A model generated the notes under the pieces. It saw only the letters and a list, made by a program, of their open reading frames with translations, was not told the DNA's origin and did not search any database. This document shows, piece by piece, positions 28,252-43,336 of a stretch of DNA of 64,000 nucleotides. The DNA comes from Planctomycetota bacterium (GTDB lineage Bacteria > Planctomycetota > UBA1135 > UBA2386): positions 62,001 through 126,000 of the forward strand of contig JALORC010000015.1 of the NCBI GenBank assembly GCA_025459175.1, written 5' to 3'. The position numbers and the translations under genes were made by a program. Numbering within the stretch: position 1 is the first letter of the stretch; every line of letters begins with the position of its first letter.

Positions 28252-29288
28252 ACCGCCACCTCGTTCGTGGCCACCACGCGTTGGTTCGGCGTCGGCACCA
28301 GCACCGGCCCGAACAGGTCGCACCAGTGCTGCATCGCCTGCGCGACCTTCTGCAGCCACGGGTCCTGGTCGCCGGCCGCCTGCGCGAACGCCTCGGCGAG
28401 CTGGCGGTAGCAGCCGGCCGGCGTGGTCGCGGTCAACACGGTGCCGTCGACGAGGCGCCACAGCGTCTCGTTGCGTTCCATGCCCGGCGCTTCCTTGCGC
28501 AGGTTGGCCCACACGTTCGACGCGCGTGCGTGGTGCACGGTCGGGCTGCCGCTGTTGATCGCGAGGCCCAGGTGGTCGCAGATCCGCTTGCACAACAGGC
28601 CGGCCCAGATGTCGCCGAAGCGGTCGACACCGTGGTCGCGGCCCATCAGCAGGAAGTACAGCGCGGGAGTGAGCTCGGGCCGCCACGCGAGGTTCATGCC
28701 GCACATCGGGAAGTAGGCGCCGCGCGGGATGGTCTGGTCCGGGAAGCCGACGGCGGTGGGGGTGCGCACCTGGCTCAGCTGCGTCACCGCGTCGTAGTCG
28801 ATGACGTTGGTCCACAGACCGTGGTTGACGACGCAGCGCTGGCTGCGGGCGCGGGCCTGGTAGGGCACACCGCGGGGGATCGTGCCGGAGGTCGTCGACA
28901 CCCACGCATCGTGGTGGCCGCCTTGTTCGAGGCGCTGCCAGTGCGCGCGCAGGAACCCACGCGGGCCCGCGGCCGGCGGCAGGCAGTCGTCGTCGAGGGT
29001 GACGATGTAGTCGGGTTGCCGGCGCCACGCCTGCCAGTAGCCGAAGCTGCGCACGCAGTCGGTGCGGCGCGGCACGATCCAGGCGCGTTCGCCGAGCTCG
29101 GCCTCGATGTCGCGCCAGCAGTAGTGGCTGACGTGGGCGTCGGTGGCGAGGCGGAACGAACGTTCGGGGTGGTCCTCGACGACGATCACTTCCTGGCCCG
29201 CGAACTCGGGCTCCCACGCGGCGAGGAACTGCTGCATGCACTCCTCCCGCACGGTTGGTACGACGATGCAGACGCGTGGCTCCGCCAT
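28248..29288 (-). CDS. GT75 / reversibly glycosylated polypeptide (UDP-arabinopyranose mutase-like) protein
   Basis: 346 aa. The motifs match the plant RGP/UAM family: a DDDC metal/nucleotide site (about 99-102), IPRGVPYQ and HGLWTNVIDYDAVTQL, FPMCGMNLAW (193-202), FGDIWAGLLCKRICDHLGL (about 224-242), and ASNVWANLRKE (256-266). Plant UAMs interconvert UDP-arabinopyranose and UDP-arabinofuranose; bacterial homologues are little studied, so the substrate here is inferred only to be a sugar nucleotide. It starts at an ATG preceded by a strong AGGAGAAGGAGAG Shine-Dalgarno sequence and is the first gene of the three-gene glycan operon. Confidence 0.85.
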   Translation of the reverse strand: MAEPRVCIVVPTVREECMQQFLAAWEPEFAGQEVIVVEDHPERSFRLATDAHVSHYCWRDIEAELGERAWIVPRRTDCVRSFGYWQAWRRQPDYIVTLDDDCLPPAAGPRGFLRAHWQRLEQGGHHDAWVSTTSGTIPRGVPYQARARSQRCVVNHGLWTNVIDYDAVTQLSQVRTPTAVGFPDQTIPRGAYFPMCGMNLAWRPELTPALYFLLMGRDHGVDRFGDIWAGLLCKRICDHLGLAINSGSPTVHHARASNVWANLRKEAPGMERNETLWRLVDGTVLTATTPAGCYRQLAEAFAQAAGDQDPWLQKVAQAMQHWCDLFGPVLVPTPNQRVVATNEVAV

Positions 29289-29333
29289 GACTCTCCTTCT
29301 CCTGGGACCGCTGCTATCGGCCGTTGCCGGCGG

Positions 29334-30749
29334 TCAGGCTTGAACGGTTCTGCGCGAGCTGCCCAACAACGCGATCCCCGAGGACAGCAGCCACGACACC
29401 ACGAGTTCGGCGAAGCGCGGCGCCAGCAGTGGCCAGTAGAAGCCGACGATCGCGCCGAGGCCGCCGGCGAGCATCGAGGCGAGCGCCCAGCGGGGGTGCA
29501 CCGGGCCGCGGCACAACCGCACCAGCAGCAGCGGGCCGAACGCCGAACCGAGTGCGCCCCACGCGAACAGCACGTTGCCGAACACGTTGGTCGGCAGCTG
29601 CAGCGCGGCGACCGTGCCCAGCACGCCGATGCCGAGCACGGTGGCGCGCGCCAGCCACAGCATGCGGTCGGGGAACCGCTTCCCGAGGCCTAGGTCGTGC
29701 GTGATGCAGCTCGCGCACACCAGCAGCTGGCTGTCGACGGTCGACATGATCGCGGCCAGCACCGCGGCCAGGATCACGCCGTCGACCAGTGGCGGGAACA
29801 GCTGGCGGCTGACCTCGTAGAGCGCGTCCTCGTGCTGGCCGGCCGGCAATGCCCAGCTGGTCCGCGCGGCGAAGCCGAGCACCAGCATGCCGCCGTACAG
29901 CAGCACCGCCCAACTGATGCCGACCACGCGCGCCGTGGTCATCGAGGCGCCCGGCGCCATGCCCATGAACTTGTTCACCGCGTGCGGTTGGCCCGGATAG
30001 CCGAGGCCGATGCCACAGAGGCCGAACGCGAACGCCGCCGCTGCCGCACCGCTGCGCCCGCCGAACAGGCTCTGGTAGCCCTCGGCATCGATCGCCGCGA
30101 CCGCCTCGACGAAGCCGTCGATCCCACCGAGGTGGGCCACCGCTGCGGCCGGCACCACCAGCGCCACGACCACCATCAGCAGTCCCTGCAGCGTGTCGGT
30201 GATGCTGGCGGCGAGGTAACCGCCGAGCAGCGTGTAGGCGATCGTCACCGCGGCGCCGAGCACGATGCCGAGCTTCGCCTCGGTCGCGAACGCGTGCGTG
30301 AACGCGCCGCCGGCCGCCTGCATCTGCGCCGCCACGTAGGTGGTCAACGAGGCCAGCGTCAGCAGCGACGCGACCAGCACCAGCGGGCCGCGCCCGGGGC
30401 TGCCGACCGGCCCGGCCAGGAAGTCGGTCAGCGTGATCGCGCTGCCGGTCTGGTCGCGCAACCGCGGCGCCACCAGCCACCAGTTCAACACGAAGCCACC
30501 CACGCACCCCGGAATCAGCCACAGCGCGGCCATCCCGTACTGGTAGGCGAAGCCGCTGGTGCCGACCAGGCTCCACGCCGACGACGAACTGGCGTTGGCG
30601 GCCAGCGCGGCGACCCACGGGCCGAGCGTCTTGCCGCCGAGATAGAAGCCGGCGGCGTCGTGGGTGCGCCGCTGGGCCAGGAAGCCGAGCGCCAGCAGGC
30701 CCAGCAGATAGACGCTCAGAGCGAGGAGGATCGCGGTGGAGCGTTCCAT
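29334..30749 (-). CDS. Sodium:solute symporter (SSS/PutP-like)
   Basis: 471-aa integral membrane protein with about 13 hydrophobic segments. SSS features are FYLGGKTLGPWVAALAANASSSSAWSL (TM2 region, Na+-site serines), LIPGCVGGFVLNWWLVAPRLR, GGYLAASITDTLQGLLM, and ILAAVLAAIMSTVDSQLLV, all typical of proline/pantothenate-type symporters. The substrate is uncertain; proline is the nearest guess from motif style. It starts 36 bp from the divergent pgi gene, with a TAGTCT -10-like hexamer 6 nt before its ATG. Confidence 0.88.
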   Translation of the reverse strand: MERSTAILLALSVYLLGLLALGFLAQRRTHDAAGFYLGGKTLGPWVAALAANASSSSAWSLVGTSGFAYQYGMAALWLIPGCVGGFVLNWWLVAPRLRDQTGSAITLTDFLAGPVGSPGRGPLVLVASLLTLASLTTYVAAQMQAAGGAFTHAFATEAKLGIVLGAAVTIAYTLLGGYLAASITDTLQGLLMVVVALVVPAAAVAHLGGIDGFVEAVAAIDAEGYQSLFGGRSGAAAAAFAFGLCGIGLGYPGQPHAVNKFMGMAPGASMTTARVVGISWAVLLYGGMLVLGFAARTSWALPAGQHEDALYEVSRQLFPPLVDGVILAAVLAAIMSTVDSQLLVCASCITHDLGLGKRFPDRMLWLARATVLGIGVLGTVAALQLPTNVFGNVLFAWGALGSAFGPLLLVRLCRGPVHPRWALASMLAGGLGAIVGFYWPLLAPRFAELVVSWLLSSGIALLGSSRRTVQA

Positions 30750-30755
30750 GGCGCG

Positions 30756-30765
30756 AGACTACCAT
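30756..30765. promoter_or_regulatory. Overlapping divergent -10-like elements (symporter / pgi)
   Basis: The 10-mer AGACTACCAT reads TAGTCT on the minus strand (6 nt before the symporter ATG) and TACCAT on the plus strand (20 nt before the pgi ATG). The two elements share the central TA. The gap between the genes is only 36 bp, so any promoter for both must lie here. Confidence 0.35.
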
Positions 30766-30785
30766 CCGCGCTCGCGCGAGGAACC

Positions 30786-32357
30786 ATGCCAACGCCCACC
30801 GATCGCTTCGCCCAATACTTGCGTTTCCGCAGCGTGCTCGAGGATCCGTTCGTCGAACTCGATCTCGGCCACGCCGGCCTGGTCGCGGCCGACGTCGATC
30901 GGCTGCGGCCGGGGCTCGAGAAGGCGCTCGCGGCGATGCAGAAGCTCGAGGCCGGTGCGATCGCCAACGCCGACGAACAGCGCATGGTCGGCCACTTCTG
31001 GCTGCGCGCGCCCGGCCTCGCCCCGAAGCCCGAGCTCGAGGACCTGATCGCCAGCACGATCGCCGGCGTCGAGGCGTTCGCGCAGGCGGTGCACAGCGGC
31101 CGCATCGCGCCGCCCGAAGGCGGCACCTTCACCAAGGTGGTGCTGGTCGGCATCGGCGGCAGTGCGCTCGGGCCGATGCTGCTGGCCGATGCGTTCGGCG
31201 GGCCGGAGGCACCGATGACGCTGTGTGTGCTCGACAACACCGACCCCGAGGGCATCGACCTCGCGATCGAGGGGCTCGGTTCGCTGCAGGACGCGCTGGT
31301 CGTCGTCATCAGCAAGTCGGGCGGCACGCCGGAGACCCGCAACGGCATGCTCGAGGTCGAGCGCGCCTGCAAGCAGCAGGGCCTCGCGTTCGCGCCGCGC
31401 GCGGTGGCGGTGACGCAGCCCGGCTCGGCGCTGCACCAGCGCGCGCAGCGCGACGGGTGGGCGATGACGTTCCCGATGTGGGACTGGGTCGGCGGCCGCA
31501 CTTCGATCACGTCGGCGGTCGGGCTGCTGCCGGGCGCCCTGCTCGGCATGGACCTGCGCGCGTTCCTGGCCGGCGCGGCGGCGATGGACGACGCGACGCG
31601 GCGGCCCGACGTCTGGCAGAACCCGGCCACGATGCTGGCGGCGTTCTGGCACCACGAAGGCAACGGCGTGGGCGAACGCGCGATGGTGGTGCTGCCGTAC
31701 AAGGACCGGCTGCTGCTGCTGTCGCGCTACCTGCAGCAGCTGGTGATGGAGTCGCTCGGCAAGGAGCTCGATCGCCACGGCAAGGTGGTCAACCAGGGCA
31801 TCGCCGTCTACGGCAACAAGGGTTCGACCGACCAGCACGCGTACGTGCAGCAGCTGCGCGACGGCCGCCACGATTTCTTCGCGCTGTTCGTGCGGGTGCT
31901 GCAGGATCGCCAGCAGGGTCACTTCGAGGTCGAGCCGGGCGTGACCTCGGGCGATTTCCTCGACGGCCTGTGGCAGGGCACGCGCACGGCGCTGCACGAC
32001 AAGGGGCGGCGGTCGGGCACGATCGGCATCGACCGGCTCGACGAACGCACCCTCGGCGCGATCGTGGCGCTGTTCGAGCGCGCGGTCGCGATCTACGCCG
32101 AGCTGATCGACGTCAACGCGTTCCACCAGCCCGGCGTCGAGGCCGGCAAGAAGGCGGCCGCGGTGGTGTTGGCGCTGCAGCAGAAACTGCTGGCGGCGCT
32201 GGGGCCGGTCGCGCAGGACGTGCGCGCCCTGGCGGCGAAGGTGGGGGCCGACCCGGCCGACTGCTGGCCGATCCTGCAGCACCTGTGCGCCAATCGCCCC
32301 GAGGTGCACGGCACCGCGGTGCACGAGCCGCTGCGGGCGTCGTTCCTGCGGCGCTGA
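30786..32357 (+). CDS. pgi: Glucose-6-phosphate isomerase
   Basis: 523 aa; glycolysis/gluconeogenesis, glucose-6-phosphate to fructose-6-phosphate. The double SIS fold signatures are present: VVLVGIGGSALGPMLLADAF, VVVISKSGGTPETRNGM, the MTFPMWDWVGGRTSITSAVG active-site region, ESLGKELDRHGKVVNQG (catalytic Glu region) and STDQHAYVQQLRDGRHDFF (catalytic His). It starts at an ATG with GAGGAA just upstream. A GC-rich hairpin begins right after the stop codon. Confidence 0.95.
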   Translation: MPTPTDRFAQYLRFRSVLEDPFVELDLGHAGLVAADVDRLRPGLEKALAAMQKLEAGAIANADEQRMVGHFWLRAPGLAPKPELEDLIASTIAGVEAFAQAVHSGRIAPPEGGTFTKVVLVGIGGSALGPMLLADAFGGPEAPMTLCVLDNTDPEGIDLAIEGLGSLQDALVVVISKSGGTPETRNGMLEVERACKQQGLAFAPRAVAVTQPGSALHQRAQRDGWAMTFPMWDWVGGRTSITSAVGLLPGALLGMDLRAFLAGAAAMDDATRRPDVWQNPATMLAAFWHHEGNGVGERAMVVLPYKDRLLLLSRYLQQLVMESLGKELDRHGKVVNQGIAVYGNKGSTDQHAYVQQLRDGRHDFFALFVRVLQDRQQGHFEVEPGVTSGDFLDGLWQGTRTALHDKGRRSGTIGIDRLDERTLGAIVALFERAVAIYAELIDVNAFHQPGVEAGKKAAAVVLALQQKLLAALGPVAQDVRALAAKVGADPADCWPILQHLCANRPEVHGTAVHEPLRASFLRR

Positions 32358-32384
32358 GCCGGCTCGCCCGCGGGGCGACCCGGC
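32358..32384 (+). terminator. Hairpin directly after pgi, putative terminator
   Basis: A 12-bp stem with one C-C mismatch and a 3-nt loop (GCCGGCTCGCCC, GCG, GGGCGACCCGGC) starting at the base after the TGA. There is no T tract, as is common in very GC-rich genomes, so termination could be factor-assisted or the hairpin may protect the 3' end. Confidence 0.5.
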
Positions 32385-32580
32385 GGGACCCATCCACCAC
32401 GAGATCGACGCAACCGGCCCCGCTGCGTCTCCCTGAAATAGGCTGACGACCGATCGCGCGAACCGCGTGGTGGTCGGGAAGACCGGGGATTCCTGAGCCG
32501 CCGGACCGCGATCTCCCGCTTGCCGATCCGAGCCACGGCGGCCGTTCCGGATCCGCCGGGCGGCTCGCACTCCTCGCCCC

Positions 32581-39333
<6,753 letters not shown>

Positions 39334-39351
39334 GTCCGGTTCCCGCCGAGG

Positions 39352-40782
39352 TCAGGGCCGATTGCGGCGCTGCGCCAGGTGGAGCAGGAACTTGCGGACA
39401 AACGCGCCCAGCACGACGAGACCTTGGGTGCCGAGCGTGAACAGGAACAGTACGCCGAGGCCGATGGGCCAGAGTGCCTCACCCTCACCTTGCAGCCCGG
39501 TCAGACCCACTGCTGATTGGCCGGCGAGCAGGCCCAGGCCGTGGACCCAGATGCGATCCGGGCGCCAGAAGCCGAGCGCGAAGCCCGCGGCACACAGCAC
39601 CGGCACATACCAAGCCACCGAAGCCCACGCCTCACGCTCGCCGGTGAGCCATTGCACGATCCACCAGACGGCGGCGCCGCACAGCGCGGCAACCACGAAG
39701 CGGCCCAGCAGCAGTTCGGTCACCCGGCCGGCGCGAGCCAGGTCGTCGGCGACCAGGGCCACCAGCTGCCGCGCGGGGCTCGCCCGGCCGGTGGTTCCAG
39801 GCGTGCCGGCTCGCGTTCGGACGGCGACGCGTTGCAGATCGGTCTTGACCTCGTCGGCGTGCTGGTAGCGGCTGTCCGGTGAGCGTTCGAGGCTGCGGTG
39901 GATGATGGCGTCGACGTCGCTCGGCACCGCGGCGCGCCGGGACGGTGGCTCGAACACGCCGACCGGCAGATTGCCGGTCAACATCTCGTAGAAGACGACC
40001 CCGAGCGAGAAGAGGTCGGCGCGGTGGTCCACGTCGCGGGTGTGGGCCATCTGTTCCGGAGCCATGTAGTGGTAGGTGCCCATGGTGGCCTCGCTGGCGG
40101 TCAGTCCGAGGCCCGGCTCCATCGGTGTGCGGAGTTTGGCGAGGCCGAAGTCGGCGATCTTGACCAGCCCGTTGCCGTCCAGCAGGACGTTCTCCGGCTT
40201 GATGTCGCGGTGGATGACGCCGCGGTCGTGGGCGTATTGCAGGGCCTCGCACAGCTGCGGCACGATCGCCAGAGCCTCGGTCGCCGACAGTCCGCTGCGC
40301 ATGCGCTGGCGCAGGTTGCCGCCGCCGACGTACTCGAGCAGCATGAACCAGCGACCGGCGGCGCACCCGAACTCGTAGAGCTTCACGATGTTGCGATGGT
40401 CCAGTCGCGCCATCGCTCGTGCCTCGCGCTGGAACCGTTCGGCGAACTGCGGCTCGTCGAGGCCCGGCGCCAGGATCTTCACCGCGACCTCGCGTTCCAG
40501 CTGGCGATGGCGAGCGCGGTAGACGCGGCCCATGCCGCCGGCGCCGAGTGCACCTAGGAACTCGAGCTGCGGCAGGGCCGCGGCAAGTTGCGCCATCTCG
40601 TGTGCGGCGGCGTCGTCCGCCGCGCCGGTGCCGGCGGGAGCATCATGGTCCGGATCGTCGAGGTCCGACTCCACCGGCTCGTCCCCCGGCAGCGCGAGTC
40701 CCAGCAGGCAGCGGGGGCAGGCGGCGTCCAGCTCGGTCAGCGGCGCGCCACAGCGAACACAGCGATTGTGAGGATCGACCAT
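39352..40782 (-). CDS. Serine/threonine protein kinase with N-terminal zinc ribbon
   Basis: 476 aa. Residues 8-25 hold a CVRC...CPRC zinc-ribbon. The kinase domain (about 74-335) has LGAGGMGRVYRA, VAVKIL (Lys102), HRDIKPEN (191-198), DFGLAK (211-216) and MAPEQMAHTRDVDHRADLFSLG. The C-terminus holds three to four membrane segments: LLLGRFVVAALCGAAVWWIV, ASVAWYVPVLCAAGFALGF, VHGLGLLAGQSAVGLTG and ALWPIGLGVLFLFTLGTQG. It lies 112 bp downstream of an ECF sigma factor gene on the same strand, a pairing known for kinase-associated ECF groups. Confidence 0.92.
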   Translation of the reverse strand: MVDPHNRCVRCGAPLTELDAACPRCLLGLALPGDEPVESDLDDPDHDAPAGTGAADDAAAHEMAQLAAALPQLEFLGALGAGGMGRVYRARHRQLEREVAVKILAPGLDEPQFAERFQREARAMARLDHRNIVKLYEFGCAAGRWFMLLEYVGGGNLRQRMRSGLSATEALAIVPQLCEALQYAHDRGVIHRDIKPENVLLDGNGLVKIADFGLAKLRTPMEPGLGLTASEATMGTYHYMAPEQMAHTRDVDHRADLFSLGVVFYEMLTGNLPVGVFEPPSRRAAVPSDVDAIIHRSLERSPDSRYQHADEVKTDLQRVAVRTRAGTPGTTGRASPARQLVALVADDLARAGRVTELLLGRFVVAALCGAAVWWIVQWLTGEREAWASVAWYVPVLCAAGFALGFWRPDRIWVHGLGLLAGQSAVGLTGLQGEGEALWPIGLGVLFLFTLGTQGLVVLGAFVRKFLLHLAQRRNRP

Positions 40783-40894
40783 CGAGAGCCCGAGAAGCAG
40801 CAGGCGTCGCGCGATTACCGGATACCCGAGAAAATCTGGCGGGTGGCTCCGAACACCGTCTTCGTGCGCGGGTCCGCGCACCTGTGTCGCGCCT

Positions 40895-41596
40895 TCAGTC
40901 GGCCAGCGCGGCCAACAGCGACCGGACCTCATCGTCGACTTCGCTCGGCTCGCGCACGATCGCCAGCACCCGTCGGCGCACCAGTTCGCCGTAGCGCCGG
41001 CGCAGCCGGTGCAGGCCGACGCGCAGCGCTCCGACGCTGGTGCCAAGACTGGCTGCCAGGTCGGCGCACGGCGGCTGGGATCCTGGCGCCAGCCAAGGCA
41101 GCAGCGCGGCGGCGGTCGCGCCGCGGCCGGCCGCACGCTCTTCGTCCTGGAGTGCGTCCCGTTCCTGGGCGAGCAGCGAGCGCGCGAGTCCACGTTCGAA
41201 CGCGCGCTCGGGCGAGTCGCGGTCCATGCCGGCCGTCAGGAAGCGCCGTTCCGCGTCGTCGTCGATCGGCACGTGACGGACGCCGCCGCCGCGTTTGCCG
41301 GCGCGTTCGCGATCGCGTTCGTTGGCGATGAAGTTGCGCAGCGCGGCGACCAGCCAATGCCGGAATCGTCCCTGCGCCGGGTCCACCCGCCAGTCGTCGG
41401 TGGCGATGCAGCGCGCACAGAAACCCTGCACGCTGTCCTCGGCGTCCTCCGGGGAGCGTCCGAGGCGTCTGGCGCAGCAATAGAGTGGATACCAGTAGGC
41501 CGACAGCAACTGGCCGACGGCGGTTCGCTTGTCGGCGCCACTGGCGACCGCACTCATCACGACGCTCCATTGGGTCGCCGGGAAGTCATCGCGCAT
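40895..41596 (-). CDS. ECF-type RNA polymerase sigma factor
   Basis: 233 aa. Region 2 is seen in LLSAYWYPLYCCARRLGRSPEDAEDSVQGFCARCI and FRHWLVAALRNFIANERDRERAGKRGGG; a longer insert (about 110-165) precedes region 4 (CADLAASLGTSVGALRVGLHRLRRRYGELVRRRV, helix-turn-helix). No anti-sigma gene is adjacent. The zinc-ribbon kinase downstream is the likely regulator or regulon member, as in ECF groups linked to Ser/Thr kinases in Planctomycetota. A GCTACACT box sits 12 nt before the ATG. Confidence 0.9.
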   Translation of the reverse strand: MRDDFPATQWSVVMSAVASGADKRTAVGQLLSAYWYPLYCCARRLGRSPEDAEDSVQGFCARCIATDDWRVDPAQGRFRHWLVAALRNFIANERDRERAGKRGGGVRHVPIDDDAERRFLTAGMDRDSPERAFERGLARSLLAQERDALQDEERAAGRGATAAALLPWLAPGSQPPCADLAASLGTSVGALRVGLHRLRRRYGELVRRRVLAIVREPSEVDDEVRSLLAALAD

Positions 41597-41608
41597 ACGG
41601 GGGCGATG

Positions 41609-41616
41609 AGTGTAGC
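41609..41616 (-). promoter_or_regulatory. Putative -10 element for the ECF sigma gene
   Basis: Minus-strand GCTACACT, 12 nt upstream of the ATG at 41596; member of the GCTA(C/G)NNT set. Confidence 0.35.
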
Positions 41617-41670
41617 TCCGCGCGGTGCGTGGCGAGGCCGTCACCAGCGGAATGCCGCCGTCGTCCGACG

Positions 41671-43257
41671 TCAGCGCCCGCCCGCCGGCAGCAGCTGCGG
41701 ATCCTCGTCGCGCAGCACCAGCGTGATCGCCAAGCCGCCGGCGAGTTGCCGAGCGAGCTTGCCGGACCAGGTGCGGCCCTCGCGCTGCGCGCTGGCGAAC
41801 AGCACCAGCGGGCGATCGTCGGGCAGTCCGGCGAACGCGAACGCGCCGCGGTCGTCGCTGGCGACCGCGCGCAGGGCCGGTCGCAGCCGGCCATCGGCAT
41901 CGCGCAACGTGACGACGACGCCGGCGGCGGGGCTGCCGTCGGGCCACGTCGTGGTGCCGAGCAACGCGCTGCCGGTCGCGACCACGAGTTCGAGGCCGTC
42001 GTGCGGCACCGCGTCGAGATCCAGCTGTTGGTTCAGGAACCGCGGATCGCTGACGCGCAGCCGACCGGGGGCGTGCACCGGGCCGAAGGTGGCCTCGCCG
42101 CGTTCGTCGGTGTGGGTGTCGAGCTGGGCCGGATCCATGCCGTGCGGGGTCCAGTCGACGGCGATGTGGCCGAGCGGGGCGCCGCTGCGATCGACCGCGC
42201 GCACGCGCAGCGGCACGCCGTGCGCCGCGGGCAGGCGCGGCAGTTCGCCGGCGGACCACGGCGCGGCCATCGGCGCGGTGTCGGGACCGCACTGCAGCAG
42301 CCACGTGTCGCCGGGCGGTGGGGCGGCGAGGCGGACTTCGTTGGCGCGCACGAGGCCGGCTTCGCGCAGCAGCCAGCGACCGCTGCGCTGGTGTTCGAGC
42401 ACGCAGCACAGAATGCCGTCGGCGGCGGGCATGGTCCTGGTCGTCGGCGCTGGCGCCGCGGTATCGGCGGCGTGCGGTCCGAGCCAGCGGTCGCCGCGGC
42501 GAGTGACCAGCTCCGCCTCGGCCGCGGTGCCGCGCAGCAGCACCTGCGCGTCGGCGCCGACCAGTTCGAGCCCGGGCCAGTCGAGCGGAGCCAGGCGCGT
42601 GTCGGCAGCGAGCGGCAGCGTGCGCGGAGCACCGTCGAAGTGCAGTTCGGCGCGGGCGCCGGAGCGCAGCTGGATCCGGCGCCAGATCCAGCCGTCGTCG
42701 CTGTGCGCCCACAGTTCGTAGTCGCCGGCCGGCAGCCGCACGCGGGTGCCGGTTTGCGGCGGCAGCCGGCACCGGCCACCATCGGCGAGCCGCGCGCGCG
42801 CATGCAGTGTGAACGGCTCGGTGCCGGTCGCCGTCGTCACTTCGCCCATCGGCTGCAGTTCGAGGCGCTGCGCGCGGCCGGGCTGCAGGTCGGCGACGAG
42901 GCCACCGAGGCCGGCGGCAGTGTGCACGTAGCCGGAGGCGCTGCCGACCTCGGTTGCTGCCGGCAGCGGGATGCGCACGATGCCGCGCGCGTCGCTGCTG
43001 CCGCGCAGTGCCAGCGGCGCGCGGCCGAGTTCGAGTCCGGCCAGCGCCGGCAGCTGCAACCGGGGCTGCCCGAGCAGTTCGGCGGTGGCGCCGGCGATCG
43101 GTCCGCTCTGGTCGCGCACCTGCAGCAGCAGCGTGGTGGCGAGCGCCGGTCGGGGCCGCGGCGGTGGGGCCGTGCCAGGGGCCTGCGCCGGGGCGGCGAA
43201 CTGCAGGCACAAGCAGCAGGCGGTGCCGATGGCGACCGGGCGCGACATGGTCGCCAT
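41671..43257 (-). CDS. Secreted protein with carboxypeptidase-regulatory-like domains
   Basis: 528 aa. Signal peptide (SRPVAIGTACCLCLQFAAPAQA), then several beta-sandwich modules recognisable as carboxypeptidase-regulatory-like or CNA-B-like: LLQVRDQSGPIAGATAELLG, RVRAVDRSGAPLGHIAVDWTP with DERGEATFGPV, and TTTWPDGSPAAGVVVTLRDADG with DDRGAFAFAGLPD. These folds are usually non-catalytic structural or binding modules of surface proteins. The start is either the ATG at 43257 or the one at 43248; both give the same signal peptide. Confidence 0.78.
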   Translation of the reverse strand: MATMSRPVAIGTACCLCLQFAAPAQAPGTAPPPRPRPALATTLLLQVRDQSGPIAGATAELLGQPRLQLPALAGLELGRAPLALRGSSDARGIVRIPLPAATEVGSASGYVHTAAGLGGLVADLQPGRAQRLELQPMGEVTTATGTEPFTLHARARLADGGRCRLPPQTGTRVRLPAGDYELWAHSDDGWIWRRIQLRSGARAELHFDGAPRTLPLAADTRLAPLDWPGLELVGADAQVLLRGTAAEAELVTRRGDRWLGPHAADTAAPAPTTRTMPAADGILCCVLEHQRSGRWLLREAGLVRANEVRLAAPPPGDTWLLQCGPDTAPMAAPWSAGELPRLPAAHGVPLRVRAVDRSGAPLGHIAVDWTPHGMDPAQLDTHTDERGEATFGPVHAPGRLRVSDPRFLNQQLDLDAVPHDGLELVVATGSALLGTTTWPDGSPAAGVVVTLRDADGRLRPALRAVASDDRGAFAFAGLPDDRPLVLFASAQREGRTWSGKLARQLAGGLAITLVLRDEDPQLLPAGGR

Positions 43258-43336
43258 CAACGACGACGCGCGCCGCCGGTTCAAGTCCCGGGGGCGCGCG
43301 TCGGCGCGAACGCGGTCCGAGCCGCGGCGGAGCAAC

